Source: a virus
DNA: 36,819 bases
IMG/VR virus record: IMGVR_UViG_3300028361_000073
Coordinates: 1-36,819 of that record
Reading direction: 5' to 3' (one strand)
Positions within the stretch are counted from its first letter, which is position 1. Each line of letters starts with the position of its first letter. The position numbers and the translations under genes are program-made. This document shows positions 1-7,876 of the stretch, one piece after another. Below the pieces are notes generated by a model. That model did no database searches. It was given only the letters and a program-made list of their open reading frames with translations, and was not told the DNA's origin.

Positions 1-404
1 CTACTGCCACCTGCTACCCAGACACCTGCTTCATCTGTAGCTATTGAGTTTATCTGTGCACTACCAAAGCCTGAGGTTACTGCTGACCAACTAGCTCCAT
101 CGTTAGTACTTCTTGTCATAATACCGCTATCGCCAACGGCTACCCATACGCCTGCTTGGTCTGTTGCTACTGAGCGTATCTGTGCACTACCAAAGCCTGA
201 GGTTACTGCTGTCCAAACCCCCGCAGGGAATATAAATGGATCTAACGAAGCATCCCAACCCGAAGTTATCGCAAAACCGCTACGTAAAAACTTTTGACCG
301 TCTCGCTCGTAGTCGTCTTGGAAGTTTGGAAATAGCCTAGTAATCTCACCTAGTGCAGTGCCACCACCACCGCCACCACCTAAATCACTTAATTTTATTG
401 TCAT
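1..404 (-). CDS. Tail fibre/appendage protein with WD/BNR-like repeats (partial, C-terminus outside window)
   Basis: The frame is open from an ATG at 404 to the left edge, so only about 134 N-terminal residues are seen. After MTIKLSDL comes a run of seven glycines, a flexible linker. Two copies of a 42-residue unit follow, containing AVTSGFGSAQI, then SVATDQAGVWVAVG and a TRSTNDGASW segment. This resembles the Asp-box/YCF48-type repeats that build beta-propellers; the 126-nt units are very similar at DNA level. The start lies one base after the stop of the upstream fibre gene, so the two are co-transcribed. The position at the distal end of the virion block suggests a receptor-binding or fibre role. 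That role is inferred, because no fibre attachment domain is recognised and the C-terminus is missing. Confidence 0.7.
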   Translation of the reverse strand, partial: MTIKLSDLGGGGGGGTALGEITRLFPNFQDDYERDGQKFLRSGFAITSGWDASLDPFIFPAGVWTAVTSGFGSAQIRSVATDQAGVWVAVGDSGIMTRSTNDGASWSAVTSGFGSAQINSIATDEAGVWVAGGS

Positions 405-405
405 G

Positions 406-1392
406 TTATAGTCCCCAATCTGATACGCCATCGGACGTTAATGTAATCGAAACACTTGAGCCTGAGTCAAATGTTAAGCTTGTGTCTGTACCGCCAGAAT
501 AGCTTATTGTGTCACTACCTGCGCGAGTAACTACTGGCTCGTTAGTTTTAAATTCATCTGGCAGGGTAATAGTAATGGTTTGGTTAACTAGTACACTGTT
601 AGCAAGTGGTAGAGTATATCCAGTATTGCCGTCACGAATCTCATTGATGCGTAATGCAGTTAATGCACCGCCGCCTGTTTGAGGCATGACTGTATTTAAA
701 CTGCCTGTTTCTGATTGTAGATTGGATATATCTTCTGCGTTTACATCGAGCGCGGCTTGCGCGTTGGTTGCAGATATTCCGCTAGTCGTATTGTCATAAA
801 CGACGAACCTTGCATCAGCTATGGAAATCCAGTTATTAGCATCATCAGTCGATGGGTCATTGCCTTCGTTGTCTGATGTTATTCCCTTGTATAAAACGCC
901 TTGCTGATTAACTATGTCATTGGGATTAAAAGATTCTGCTGCATTCCAGAATTTAACTTGAAGAAGTTGAGACCAAAAAGGATTGTTGCCTGCGCTAAGG
1001 ATAGGGTCGTTGCCTTCGTTTTGAATAACGATACTTATATATGGTGATCCATTAGAACCAAATACGATGTCATTTTCATTGTACACCACGTTAGAGTTCC
1101 ATATTTGGAATGCGCCACTAGCACTTGCGCCGCCGACAGGGTCAACGTCGAATAGCTGATTCCCGTTTATGTCTGTCAGTCTTACTCTTGCTGATTGGCT
1201 AAAGAATATGTTTGGCACTTCGCCGCGGCTACCTAAAGTTACTGGATTGGCAATCGGAGCTGATTCATTTATATCAGCGTATATGGAAAGAATAGTATTG
1301 CTTCCACTTTCATAAAAAGTCAGTTCTCCGCCTGCTGCGAGGTCGCCATTTTCTAAAATAAACTGAGGTATTGGATTATTGAATCTGGACAT
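406..1392 (-). CDS. Tail fibre/tailspike with head-binding-like N-terminus and tandem CBM5/12-like modules
   Basis: The protein has 328 residues if it starts at the ATG at 1392, preceded by GAGGAAG; an in-frame ATG at 1413 adds seven residues with a poorer ribosome site. The N-terminal ~90 residues (NNPIPQFILENGDL, then GGELTFYESG, ending VRLTDINGNQLFDVDPV) look like the adaptor domain found at the start of many podoviral fibres. Two aromatic modules follow, each with W-N, an ND-IV strand, a Y-I/Y-KG strand and a GNDP turn ending in W. This matches the carbohydrate-binding module 5/12 (chitin-binding-like) pattern. The C-terminal part is beta-rich, Gly/Ser/Thr-rich and unassigned. The start overlaps the end of the upstream gene by 17 nt. 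It probably binds host surface glycan; the ligand is unknown. Confidence 0.75.
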   Translation of the reverse strand: MSRFNNPIPQFILENGDLAAGGELTFYESGSNTILSIYADINESAPIANPVTLGSRGEVPNIFFSQSARVRLTDINGNQLFDVDPVGGASASGAFQIWNSNVVYNENDIVFGSNGSPYISIVIQNEGNDPILSAGNNPFWSQLLQVKFWNAAESFNPNDIVNQQGVLYKGITSDNEGNDPSTDDANNWISIADARFVVYDNTTSGISATNAQAALDVNAEDISNLQSETGSLNTVMPQTGGGALTALRINEIRDGNTGYTLPLANSVLVNQTITITLPDEFKTNEPVVTRAGSDTISYSGGTDTSLTFDSGSSVSITLTSDGVSDWGL

Positions 1393-3151
1393 TTTCTTCC
1401 TCGTCTTCTTCATTTTGAGTTAAAGGTGCAGCTAGTATAACGCGACGCGCCCTGATGCCGTTAGCTATTTCTATGGCTTCTTTTTCTAACTTGCTGCCGC
1501 GCAACTTAATATCATTTAATTTAATTCTTGGGTCAGCGAGAAACTCAGCTAACATCATCGGGTCGCGCTTCCCTTTGGGGACTGACTTAAGATATTGAGT
1601 CACGACTTCTTCGCCTCTAGCGCCGCCTTGTATTTTAGCAACGATGGATTTTGCGGCTTTATTTTGTATTTTAGTTTCGCCAGTAAGGGTATCAGCTAAA
1701 ACGCGGGCTGGGCCAACAATCGGCATTTGCCTTACTCTTGTTGAGCCGAATGCTCTGTACACTCTAGCTAAGCCGATTACTGCGCCGACAGGCGTTGCCT
1801 TTATGCCTAGTGAGCCCATCATCTTTAAGAAGTTTCTTTCATCCAGCAGCGGCTTTCCTCGAAGTAAATCCTCCATAGCGCCTATTTCAGCCTTGCCATA
1901 AAATTTACGTTGCTGCGGCTTTCTTAGAATGCTGTTAATGCCTTTCTTAAATTCATCAATCGTTCCTTTTGGCGTGTCTTTTAGACTTGCGTAATATGAA
2001 GCGAGTTTTATATTCTCTGAGCGTATTACGCGGCCTGATAATTCACGAGCCGTTCCGAACATTTTTCGTAATGTTTTGCCATCTATTTCCGACGCTGAAA
2101 CATTTAGCAAGCCTTGGCCTTTAGTAAGGTTATACGTAAAGGCGTCTAATGAACGAGCCGCGGAATCTATTGCGAATCTTTGTTCAGGCGTTTTAGAGGC
2201 ATAGCCCTGATACAAGAACTTTTTAGTGTCTTCTAATTTACCAATGCGCTCTTTTCTTACACTGGGCAACGAGCCTTGCTGATCACGAATTATGGGATTG
2301 TTTCTCCTTATTGCATCTAGTTGATTGCCCAAGCCTAGCTCCTTAACCGCAATGCCGCTATCAAGTAACTGCGCTTCAATATAGTCCGCTGCTTTTGCAA
2401 TCGTTCCGCCTTTTAGCGCGACTCCTTTTTGATCGAACTCTGCATACAGTTGATTCCGAATTTCGGTCATCTTTTGTAGGTTATCGCCTACCTCTAGCTG
2501 AGAATTCCTAATATCTTTGGGTGTAACATTTTTAGCCGTTTTAGCGAACTTAACGGGGAGCATAGCAGGTATCACGTCGATAAGAAGCTCAGGCGCGGCG
2601 ACACTAGCTTCGGCCATTACTCTTGAGCCTGTCTTTTCCTCGACAGAATCTTTAAAGGCGTTGATGCTATTGCCTATTGCTTGCAAAGCGCCGCCTGCAC
2701 CAGAGCCGTCTATTGCTGCTGCAATTCCGTTCTTAGCCATTTCTTGCAGTCTTTTACCAGACTCGGTGCGCGGCTCATAATCGAAAAACTTGCGCACGTC
2801 TTTTTGCCGCTGAATCACTTCCTCTTCTGAAGGTTCGCCCATGCTGCCAGTGAAAGGCTGTCTTAGTAGTCTTTGGCCTTTTACATATGCATCGCCTATT
2901 TTTTGCACGTTGCTTACTACATCGCCAACTAAATTTGCGCCTGCATCTAATAAGTTTTCTCCCAATCCAACTGTATCCTTAGCTGTGCCTGCGATAGCGC
3001 CGCCGAAGGTTTCTAAGAATCCTGCATCAGCGGGCATAGGTTGCCGCTCAGGCTCAACTTCAGGAGCTGGAGCGGATTGCTGCTGCTCAAGCAATGCTTT
3101 CTTTTTTTGTAGTAGCTCTAAGTATCGTTGCTGTTCTTCTTCTTCGGTCAT
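1376..3151 (-). CDS. Putative ejection (internal virion) protein, P22 gp16 position
   Basis: This 591-residue protein has no family I can name with certainty. It begins with a Glu/Gln-rich coiled-coil-like stretch (residues ~1-30). An Ala/Gly-rich, weakly amphipathic segment (ETFGGAIAGTAKDTVG, residues ~47-80) follows, and the rest is mostly helical and basic with a second Gly/Ala-rich hydrophobic patch (LGIKATPVGAVIGLARVY). P22 gp16 is 609 residues and occupies the same slot, last of the ejection genes and before the tailspike. The length and location make an ejected membrane- or DNA-interacting protein the best guess. Its ATG overlaps the upstream stop (TAATG), a coupling arrangement used repeatedly in this block. 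No lytic transglycosylase motif was seen. Confidence 0.6.
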   Translation of the reverse strand: MTEEEEQQRYLELLQKKKALLEQQQSAPAPEVEPERQPMPADAGFLETFGGAIAGTAKDTVGLGENLLDAGANLVGDVVSNVQKIGDAYVKGQRLLRQPFTGSMGEPSEEEVIQRQKDVRKFFDYEPRTESGKRLQEMAKNGIAAAIDGSGAGGALQAIGNSINAFKDSVEEKTGSRVMAEASVAAPELLIDVIPAMLPVKFAKTAKNVTPKDIRNSQLEVGDNLQKMTEIRNQLYAEFDQKGVALKGGTIAKAADYIEAQLLDSGIAVKELGLGNQLDAIRRNNPIIRDQQGSLPSVRKERIGKLEDTKKFLYQGYASKTPEQRFAIDSAARSLDAFTYNLTKGQGLLNVSASEIDGKTLRKMFGTARELSGRVIRSENIKLASYYASLKDTPKGTIDEFKKGINSILRKPQQRKFYGKAEIGAMEDLLRGKPLLDERNFLKMMGSLGIKATPVGAVIGLARVYRAFGSTRVRQMPIVGPARVLADTLTGETKIQNKAAKSIVAKIQGGARGEEVVTQYLKSVPKGKRDPMMLAEFLADPRIKLNDIKLRGSKLEKEAIEIANGIRARRVILAAPLTQNEEDEEENVQIQ

Positions 3152-4485
3152 TATAGCTTACCGCCTAGTTGGTTTATTTCGTCCTCTAAGGCTTTAATCT
3201 GCTTCTGTATCGGCGTCATAGGAGGCGCATCGCCTAATCCTCCAGTGCCGCCGATAGCCGCTTCGAGGTCGCGCTCGTTGTTGGCTGATGTTCTAGCGCG
3301 GTCGCGTTCCTCTCGTTGGCTAGTTACAAGGCGTTCGTAATACTGATCAAAGCGCTCGTTTTTCTTAACTTCCATACCGCGTAAAGTGCCAGCTTGCTTG
3401 GCTATGTTGAAGCCGCCAAACATTTCCGAAAACTCAGAGCGACCATTTTTAAGCCTTGATAATCGGTCTTTAGTCGCTGCATAGGCTCTAAACCAGTTGG
3501 CCATTTGCCTGGCGTTGTTTGTTGATTTCGGATAACCTTCGCTGATAATTGCAATATCTCTATCCGATGCAACGCCAGGTGGAAGGTCACCTATGATGCC
3601 GCTGTTGATTAACCTTGTGGCCTCTTTCCTCATGAATGACTCTGCATTCTCTTGTCCTGTAATTGTGCGAAGAAACCGTTCAGCCATAGCTGGAACGCCA
3701 GCATCATCAATTGATGGATCAGCCGCTACTTCTGCATAAGCATCGGCTAAGCGTGAAGCAGTTCTGGATTCATTAGCGAACTTCTCTGACTCAAGACCAG
3801 CATCTACAATAAATTTAGAGACATCTTTTCCTGGCTTGTAGTCCTCGCTACCGTCTTGCGGCTTAACGCCGCCAGTAAATTGCTTGGACATAGTTTGGTT
3901 AGTCTTATTAAAGACGTTATAATATTCATTGCCTTGTGCATCTACGGACTTGCTCAAAACCTCTAAGTCATCTGGACTAGGAACTTCAAGATAGCCGCCT
4001 TGCTGTCCCATTTGCATTCCTATGTCTAGCATCTGGTTTATTTTTGTTATATCGCCAGTATTAAATGCGTCTACTATCATTTGCGTTTCTTTGTTAGGTT
4101 GCTGACCGTCCTTAAGCATCTGGTTACGCTGCTCCACCATATTAGCCGCGGCTTCGATTTGTCCGTTGTCGGCTAGAATCTTGGCTTCTTCGATGGTGTC
4201 GTACATACTAGTCATTGATTCTTCGTTCATTTCGCTTTCAAACTCTCTATTTTGAATAGCAAAATCAGGATTAATTTCGAACATAAGTCGGTCGATGCCA
4301 GTAGTGCTTTTGCCGTTAGTGACCGCCTCTGCTCGTTGCTTCACTAAGCGGCTCAATCGCTCTTTCTCTTTAGTTGCGTTCTCTCTCATTAGCTTATCAG
4401 ACTTTATGCTTTCCAACTTAGCTTTTTGATTCGCCAGTCCTAACACGTCGATGTTTAAGCCGTTTACATTGTAATTAAATTGCAT
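3151..4485 (-). CDS. Putative ejection (internal virion) protein with shared N-terminal motif
   Basis: The protein has 444 residues and starts at an ATG behind a textbook AGGAGG with a 6-nt spacer; it overlaps the upstream gene by 11 nt. It is predominantly charged and helical, with many Asn, Gln, Glu and Lys residues and no transmembrane segment, as expected for a P22 gp20/gp16-class internal protein. The first ~24 residues follow the pattern MQxNYNVxGxNxD plus LAxxKAK, and nearly the same pattern begins the small protein at 11456-11650. This points to a common docking or packaging signal. The position between the S74-bearing gene and the gp16-position gene supports a capsid-internal role. 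The function is inferred from context only. Confidence 0.6.
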   Translation of the reverse strand: MQFNYNVNGLNIDVLGLANQKAKLESIKSDKLMRENATKEKERLSRLVKQRAEAVTNGKSTTGIDRLMFEINPDFAIQNREFESEMNEESMTSMYDTIEEAKILADNGQIEAAANMVEQRNQMLKDGQQPNKETQMIVDAFNTGDITKINQMLDIGMQMGQQGGYLEVPSPDDLEVLSKSVDAQGNEYYNVFNKTNQTMSKQFTGGVKPQDGSEDYKPGKDVSKFIVDAGLESEKFANESRTASRLADAYAEVAADPSIDDAGVPAMAERFLRTITGQENAESFMRKEATRLINSGIIGDLPPGVASDRDIAIISEGYPKSTNNARQMANWFRAYAATKDRLSRLKNGRSEFSEMFGGFNIAKQAGTLRGMEVKKNERFDQYYERLVTSQREERDRARTSANNERDLEAAIGGTGGLGDAPPMTPIQKQIKALEDEINQLGGKL

Positions 4486-6652
4486 TAAAAACCTCCTGAT
4501 AGTTTACTCTGTCGAAGCCGTCTGGGAATGCGACCACCGCCGAAGGAATAAGCTTGCGAACTTCGTCAGACATAAAGCCCATAGCGCCGCCTGTCATATG
4601 CTTCCAGTTCCAAGTGTAAACTGTTAGGCCGTTGTAATCGTCCACCGCCTTAATATCTTTCTTAAGTCTGCGGTCAGATAACATAAGAGCGCTGATGCCC
4701 GTTCCGATGGTGTTGTTAATGGCATTGGCTTTTCCAGTGATTCCTGCCGCGTTAGCCGCGCCTATGCTTTGTTGCATTCCAGCTAATGCCGAGCCTTGTC
4801 CAGTGGCTAGGTTAGCAAGTATCGTTGCAAGTTGCTGTTGGCTCTGAGCATTTTGGCCGCCTAGTCCAGATAGTAAATTAGCTATGTTGGCGCTAAGGCC
4901 GCCGATTTGCTGGCCAGCCTGTTGGCCTTGTTGATTTTGCAGACCTGATAACTGCGATGCTTGTTGCTGGAATTGATTAGCGATTTGTTCGCCAGCTCTG
5001 GTTCTGCCTGCTGCTACTTGTCCGCCGATTCCCGCTGTTAAGTCCGCGGCGTTGTTTCCTGCGTTACTCATGAATCCAGCCGCTTGTGCGCCGAGTTGGC
5101 CAGTAAGGCCTGCGCCTTGTCCGAATAGATTAGCTTGGTCGCGTCCACCTTGAGCCTGCAATCCTGCTTGCTGTCCGAATAGATTGGCTTGGTCGCGTCC
5201 GCCTTGAGCTTGAATTCCTGCTTGCTGTCCAGATAGCTGAGCCTGAGCCTGTGCTGCTTGCATGTTCGCCGCCGATGCCGACTGAGCTAATTGGCTTTGT
5301 AGATTAGCGGCTGCTTGGCCCATCTGAGCTTCTAGTCCAGCGCCTTGGCCAGATAGTTGAGCTAAGGTTTGACCTAATTGGCCTTGCATCGAAGCGCCTT
5401 GTCCAGCGAGTTGGTTGCGCATTTGCGAGTTGTTACCGATTACATCCGCATTGGATTGGCCTTGCTGTCCTAGCATACTGGCTTGTTGTCCAGTAGCTTG
5501 AAGCCCTCTATTGGCCACGCCGCCGAGTCTATCGAATGACGATTGTAGTTGAGTAGACGCCAAACCTTGACCGAAGCGGGTTAGCTCTCTGTTTATTTCG
5601 CCGCCGCCTAGACCTCCTGTGGCTGCGCCTCCTGCTAGTACTGACCTCATGCCTTGTTCACGTATAAAATCGAACTCAGGGCTGTTCATCGTTTCGTTCA
5701 TCGCGGCTTGTTGTTGCTCCGCTCCGAAAGCGCCAGATAAACGCGCTTGCTGGTTGTTAGCCTCCGCGCCGCCTTGGAAGTTTCCTAACGCATTTATGCC
5801 TGTATTAAAGCCTTGATTAACAGCGCCTAACGCTCTATTTTCAGAACCTACTAGTGCTTGACCAGCTTGATTAAGTTGATCAAGACCGCCTTGAGTTCCT
5901 GCTTGCGCTTGTTGAGCGCCTCTGTTAAGTCTTTCGCTGAGTCTTTGGTTAGCGCCGCTAAGCTGTCCTTGCGCACCGCTCATTGCGTTTTGCAATATGC
6001 TTTGAGAACGACTCATGGCCGAGCCTAATCCAGCGTTGGCTTGATTTATTCCTAATCCAGCTTGATTGACGCCGCCTTGAATCGCATTAGCGCCTTGGCC
6101 AAAGGCCATGTTGCCTGCGTTAAGACCGCCTTGAATCGCATTAGACCCTTGTCCAAGAAAGTTTTGAATTTGATTGTTAGCGCCGCCGAGCTGACCAAGA
6201 GCGCCTTGCGTTCCTTGTTGAATGGCGTTTAATCCGCCGCCCAGCGCTCCTTGCAAAGCCGACTCACTTCCAGCTAATCCTATCTGAGATTGCGACATCA
6301 TCTGCTGAGTGGCCTGCTGTTGCTGTTGCAAATTAGCGGCTCTTTGGGCGTTTAAGTCAGGAGCTTGTTGTTGCTGCTGTTGAGGCTGATTAAGGCCGCT
6401 AAATATTCCTGATCTAGCCATTGGCGATATTTGTTGTTGTTGTTGGGGCGAATCGCCGCTTAGTAAATTTGCGAGTGGCCCGCTTATGCGCTGCGTGCTT
6501 GGCATCATCTGGTTTTGCATCATCGGAGGAGATTGATTCTGTTGATGTTGCACGGCGAAGTCACTGGGATTTCGTACCGACATTCTGGCAGGGTTAGACC
6601 TTCTATTTTTGCCTCCAAAGTCGCGCATGATTTGATTGTTTGGTCTTTGCAT
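4475..6652 (-). CDS. Gln-rich repeat virion protein with C-terminal S74 intramolecular chaperone domain
   Basis: This 725-residue protein is very rich in Gln, Ala, Gly, Leu and Asn, with heptad-like repeats such as GQGANAIQGG, LSGANQRL and QQAGLQAQGGRDQANLFG. The last is a tandem ~19-residue unit visible as a ~57-nt DNA repeat near 5110-5225. The final 68 residues start LSDRRLKKDI and continue with WNWKH, GGAMGFMSDEV and VNYQEVF. This is the Peptidase_S74/ICA family, whose Ser-Lys pair sits in SDxRLK (here Ser659 and Lys664). Such domains assist trimer folding and then cut themselves off just before the serine. S74 is usually found on tailspikes and fibres. Here the gene sits where P22 has its ejection protein genes, so the mature product may be a released, coiled-coil-like oligomer. 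Confidence 0.75.
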   Translation of the reverse strand: MQRPNNQIMRDFGGKNRRSNPARMSVRNPSDFAVQHQQNQSPPMMQNQMMPSTQRISGPLANLLSGDSPQQQQQISPMARSGIFSGLNQPQQQQQQAPDLNAQRAANLQQQQQATQQMMSQSQIGLAGSESALQGALGGGLNAIQQGTQGALGQLGGANNQIQNFLGQGSNAIQGGLNAGNMAFGQGANAIQGGVNQAGLGINQANAGLGSAMSRSQSILQNAMSGAQGQLSGANQRLSERLNRGAQQAQAGTQGGLDQLNQAGQALVGSENRALGAVNQGFNTGINALGNFQGGAEANNQQARLSGAFGAEQQQAAMNETMNSPEFDFIREQGMRSVLAGGAATGGLGGGEINRELTRFGQGLASTQLQSSFDRLGGVANRGLQATGQQASMLGQQGQSNADVIGNNSQMRNQLAGQGASMQGQLGQTLAQLSGQGAGLEAQMGQAAANLQSQLAQSASAANMQAAQAQAQLSGQQAGIQAQGGRDQANLFGQQAGLQAQGGRDQANLFGQGAGLTGQLGAQAAGFMSNAGNNAADLTAGIGGQVAAGRTRAGEQIANQFQQQASQLSGLQNQQGQQAGQQIGGLSANIANLLSGLGGQNAQSQQQLATILANLATGQGSALAGMQQSIGAANAAGITGKANAINNTIGTGISALMLSDRRLKKDIKAVDDYNGLTVYTWNWKHMTGGAMGFMSDEVRKLIPSAVVAFPDGFDRVNYQEVFNAI

Positions 6653-7188
6653 TATCGCTGCCTCTGATTAAATCCACCGAATTTGAGTCCACCGAATTCG
6701 ATTGGCCCACCTTGGCCGCCGAGGAATCCCATGGCAGGAGACTGAAACGGCTGTCCATTAGGAAACTGCATTGGCCCCATTTGCGGTTGCGGCGACATTT
6801 CTGGAGCTTCTACGTCAGGCATTCCACCTAAAAATCCCATAGCATCGAAGTTTATTCCCTGTGGTTGCAAAGATTCGAAATTCACATCGCCGCCTAGTAT
6901 AGCGTTAGCCATTTGCGGCGCGGCTTGAGCTATAGTATTTTGCGCGTTCATGTTGCCTTGATTTATAACGTCCATTTGAGGCATAAACCCTTGCTTCAGA
7001 ACGTCCATTGACTGTTGAGTCCGTTTGTATCTTTCCATTTCTGCTGACTCAAATCGCGGCATTATTTCACGCTTGGCTTCTGCCGTGCCTTCTTTAAATT
7101 GCTTCATTGCATCTTGAGTGGCGCGGTTCTGCGCTCTTGCTGCATCTTTTGCGCTTCCGCCGAAAACTGCATCAACTATTTGGCCCAT
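6652..7188 (-). CDS. Putative ejection protein, P22 gp7 position
   Basis: I chose the ATG at 7188 (MGQIVDAVFGGSAKDAA, 178 residues). It forms a TAATG overlap with the upstream stop, and the extra 42 residues available upstream overlap that gene and look like its shadow. Residues ~1-80 are helical and charged (AARAQNRATQDAMKQF). The C-terminal half is Pro/Gln/Met/Gly-rich with repeats of MGFLGG. P22 gp7 (229 residues) lies at the equivalent place between gp14 and gp20. Sequence similarity to gp7 could not be judged by eye, so the assignment is positional. Confidence 0.6.
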   Translation of the reverse strand: MGQIVDAVFGGSAKDAARAQNRATQDAMKQFKEGTAEAKREIMPRFESAEMERYKRTQQSMDVLKQGFMPQMDVINQGNMNAQNTIAQAAPQMANAILGGDVNFESLQPQGINFDAMGFLGGMPDVEAPEMSPQPQMGPMQFPNGQPFQSPAMGFLGGQGGPIEFGGLKFGGFNQRQR

Positions 7189-7646
7189 TATCTTATGCCT
7201 CTTTGATATAAAACTATGTCGTGTTGCTTGTTGTCTTTTGTGAATCCGCCTTTGTAACGGCCTACTTCTTTGAATTCCATCTTTCTGGCGAACAACGTCG
7301 CGTATCTTTTGCAAGTAGGGATGCTAGTAATCAATGATTTATACATGTTTGGTGAATTATCAATTACCCAAGTTATCGCAGCCTGCACAGCCGCCTGACT
7401 TTCTTGCCTGTGTTCTTTTTTTATAAAAGGATGAATTTCTAGCATAGTTCTATTATACGGCGAAAACTCAACAAAACCTAATAGAATATTACCACGCTTA
7501 ATTTTAAGCCAGCAGTCGGTATAAACATTAATGTAATTTATTAAAGCATCTTCATTTGTGTCGTCCTCTACTATATCAGTAAAACAACTAACGACAACAG
7601 GCAAAATTGAATTTGCGGTATGGCATCTTGTTACGCTAATACCCAT
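7188..7646 (-). CDS. P22 gp14-like head protein (DUF2824/GNAT-like fold)
   Basis: The 152-residue protein resembles GNAT-type acyltransferase folds: LKIKRGNILLGFVEFSPYN (beta strands), then LEIHPFIKKEHRQES entering a helix, and LITSIPTCKRYATLFARKMEFKEVGRY. The last is a typical acetyltransferase-like motif before the final strands. P22 gene 14, a minor head-assembly protein of the DUF2824 family, sits at the same position. The GNAT resemblance and the synteny agree, but enzymatic activity is not implied. GGAG lies about 7 nt before the ATG at 7646. The end overlaps the next gene by TAATG. Confidence 0.6.
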   Translation of the reverse strand: MGISVTRCHTANSILPVVVSCFTDIVEDDTNEDALINYINVYTDCWLKIKRGNILLGFVEFSPYNRTMLEIHPFIKKEHRQESQAAVQAAITWVIDNSPNMYKSLITSIPTCKRYATLFARKMEFKEVGRYKGGFTKDNKQHDIVLYQRGIR

Positions 7647-7876
7647 CCATCAACTCCTTCTGCTGTGCACTTAATATATATGATTGCGCCAGTGCCGCCC
7701 TCTAAATCGTAGTATATCGCGCCTACCTCCGCAAAAACATTTCCCTCTGGAGCGCCTACTCCTGTTATGGCTATCCTAGACTCGATTTCCTCTTGCGCAA
7801 CGCGACCTTCGCTATTGAAAACTAAATTTTCATCGACGTAGGGACGTGCTTTAGGCAATCCACTAATCTTAGGCAT
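7631..7876 (-). CDS. Small tail protein in the gp26 position, unknown
   Basis: This 81-residue protein starts at an ATG behind a perfect AAGGAG with a 6-nt spacer and overlaps the upstream stop by 8 nt. The N-terminus (MPKISGLPKARPYVDEN) is followed by VGAIYYDLEGGTG, then AIIYIKC and GWVLA. That tail matches a module common at fibre C-termini and in small phage tail proteins (pattern: GSIY, G-GGTLYVK, GW-A). It lies between the gp10-like and gp14-like genes where P22 carries the needle gp26, but it lacks the long coiled coil of a needle. It might be a small tip or trimerisation protein; the role is unproven. Confidence 0.6.
   Translation of the reverse strand: MPKISGLPKARPYVDENLVFNSEGRVAQEEIESRIAITGVGAPEGNVFAEVGAIYYDLEGGTGAIIYIKCTAEGVDGWVLA

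Noticed and set aside
2841-3197. Plus-strand ORF with Ser/Cys/Pro-rich product
   Set aside because: It is a shadow of the 591-residue minus-strand gene; the low-complexity product reflects opposite-strand codons.
7189-7314. N-terminal extension of the gp7-position protein
   Set aside because: The extra 42 residues overlap the gp14-like gene, are unusually basic, and the ATG at 7188 has TAATG coupling.
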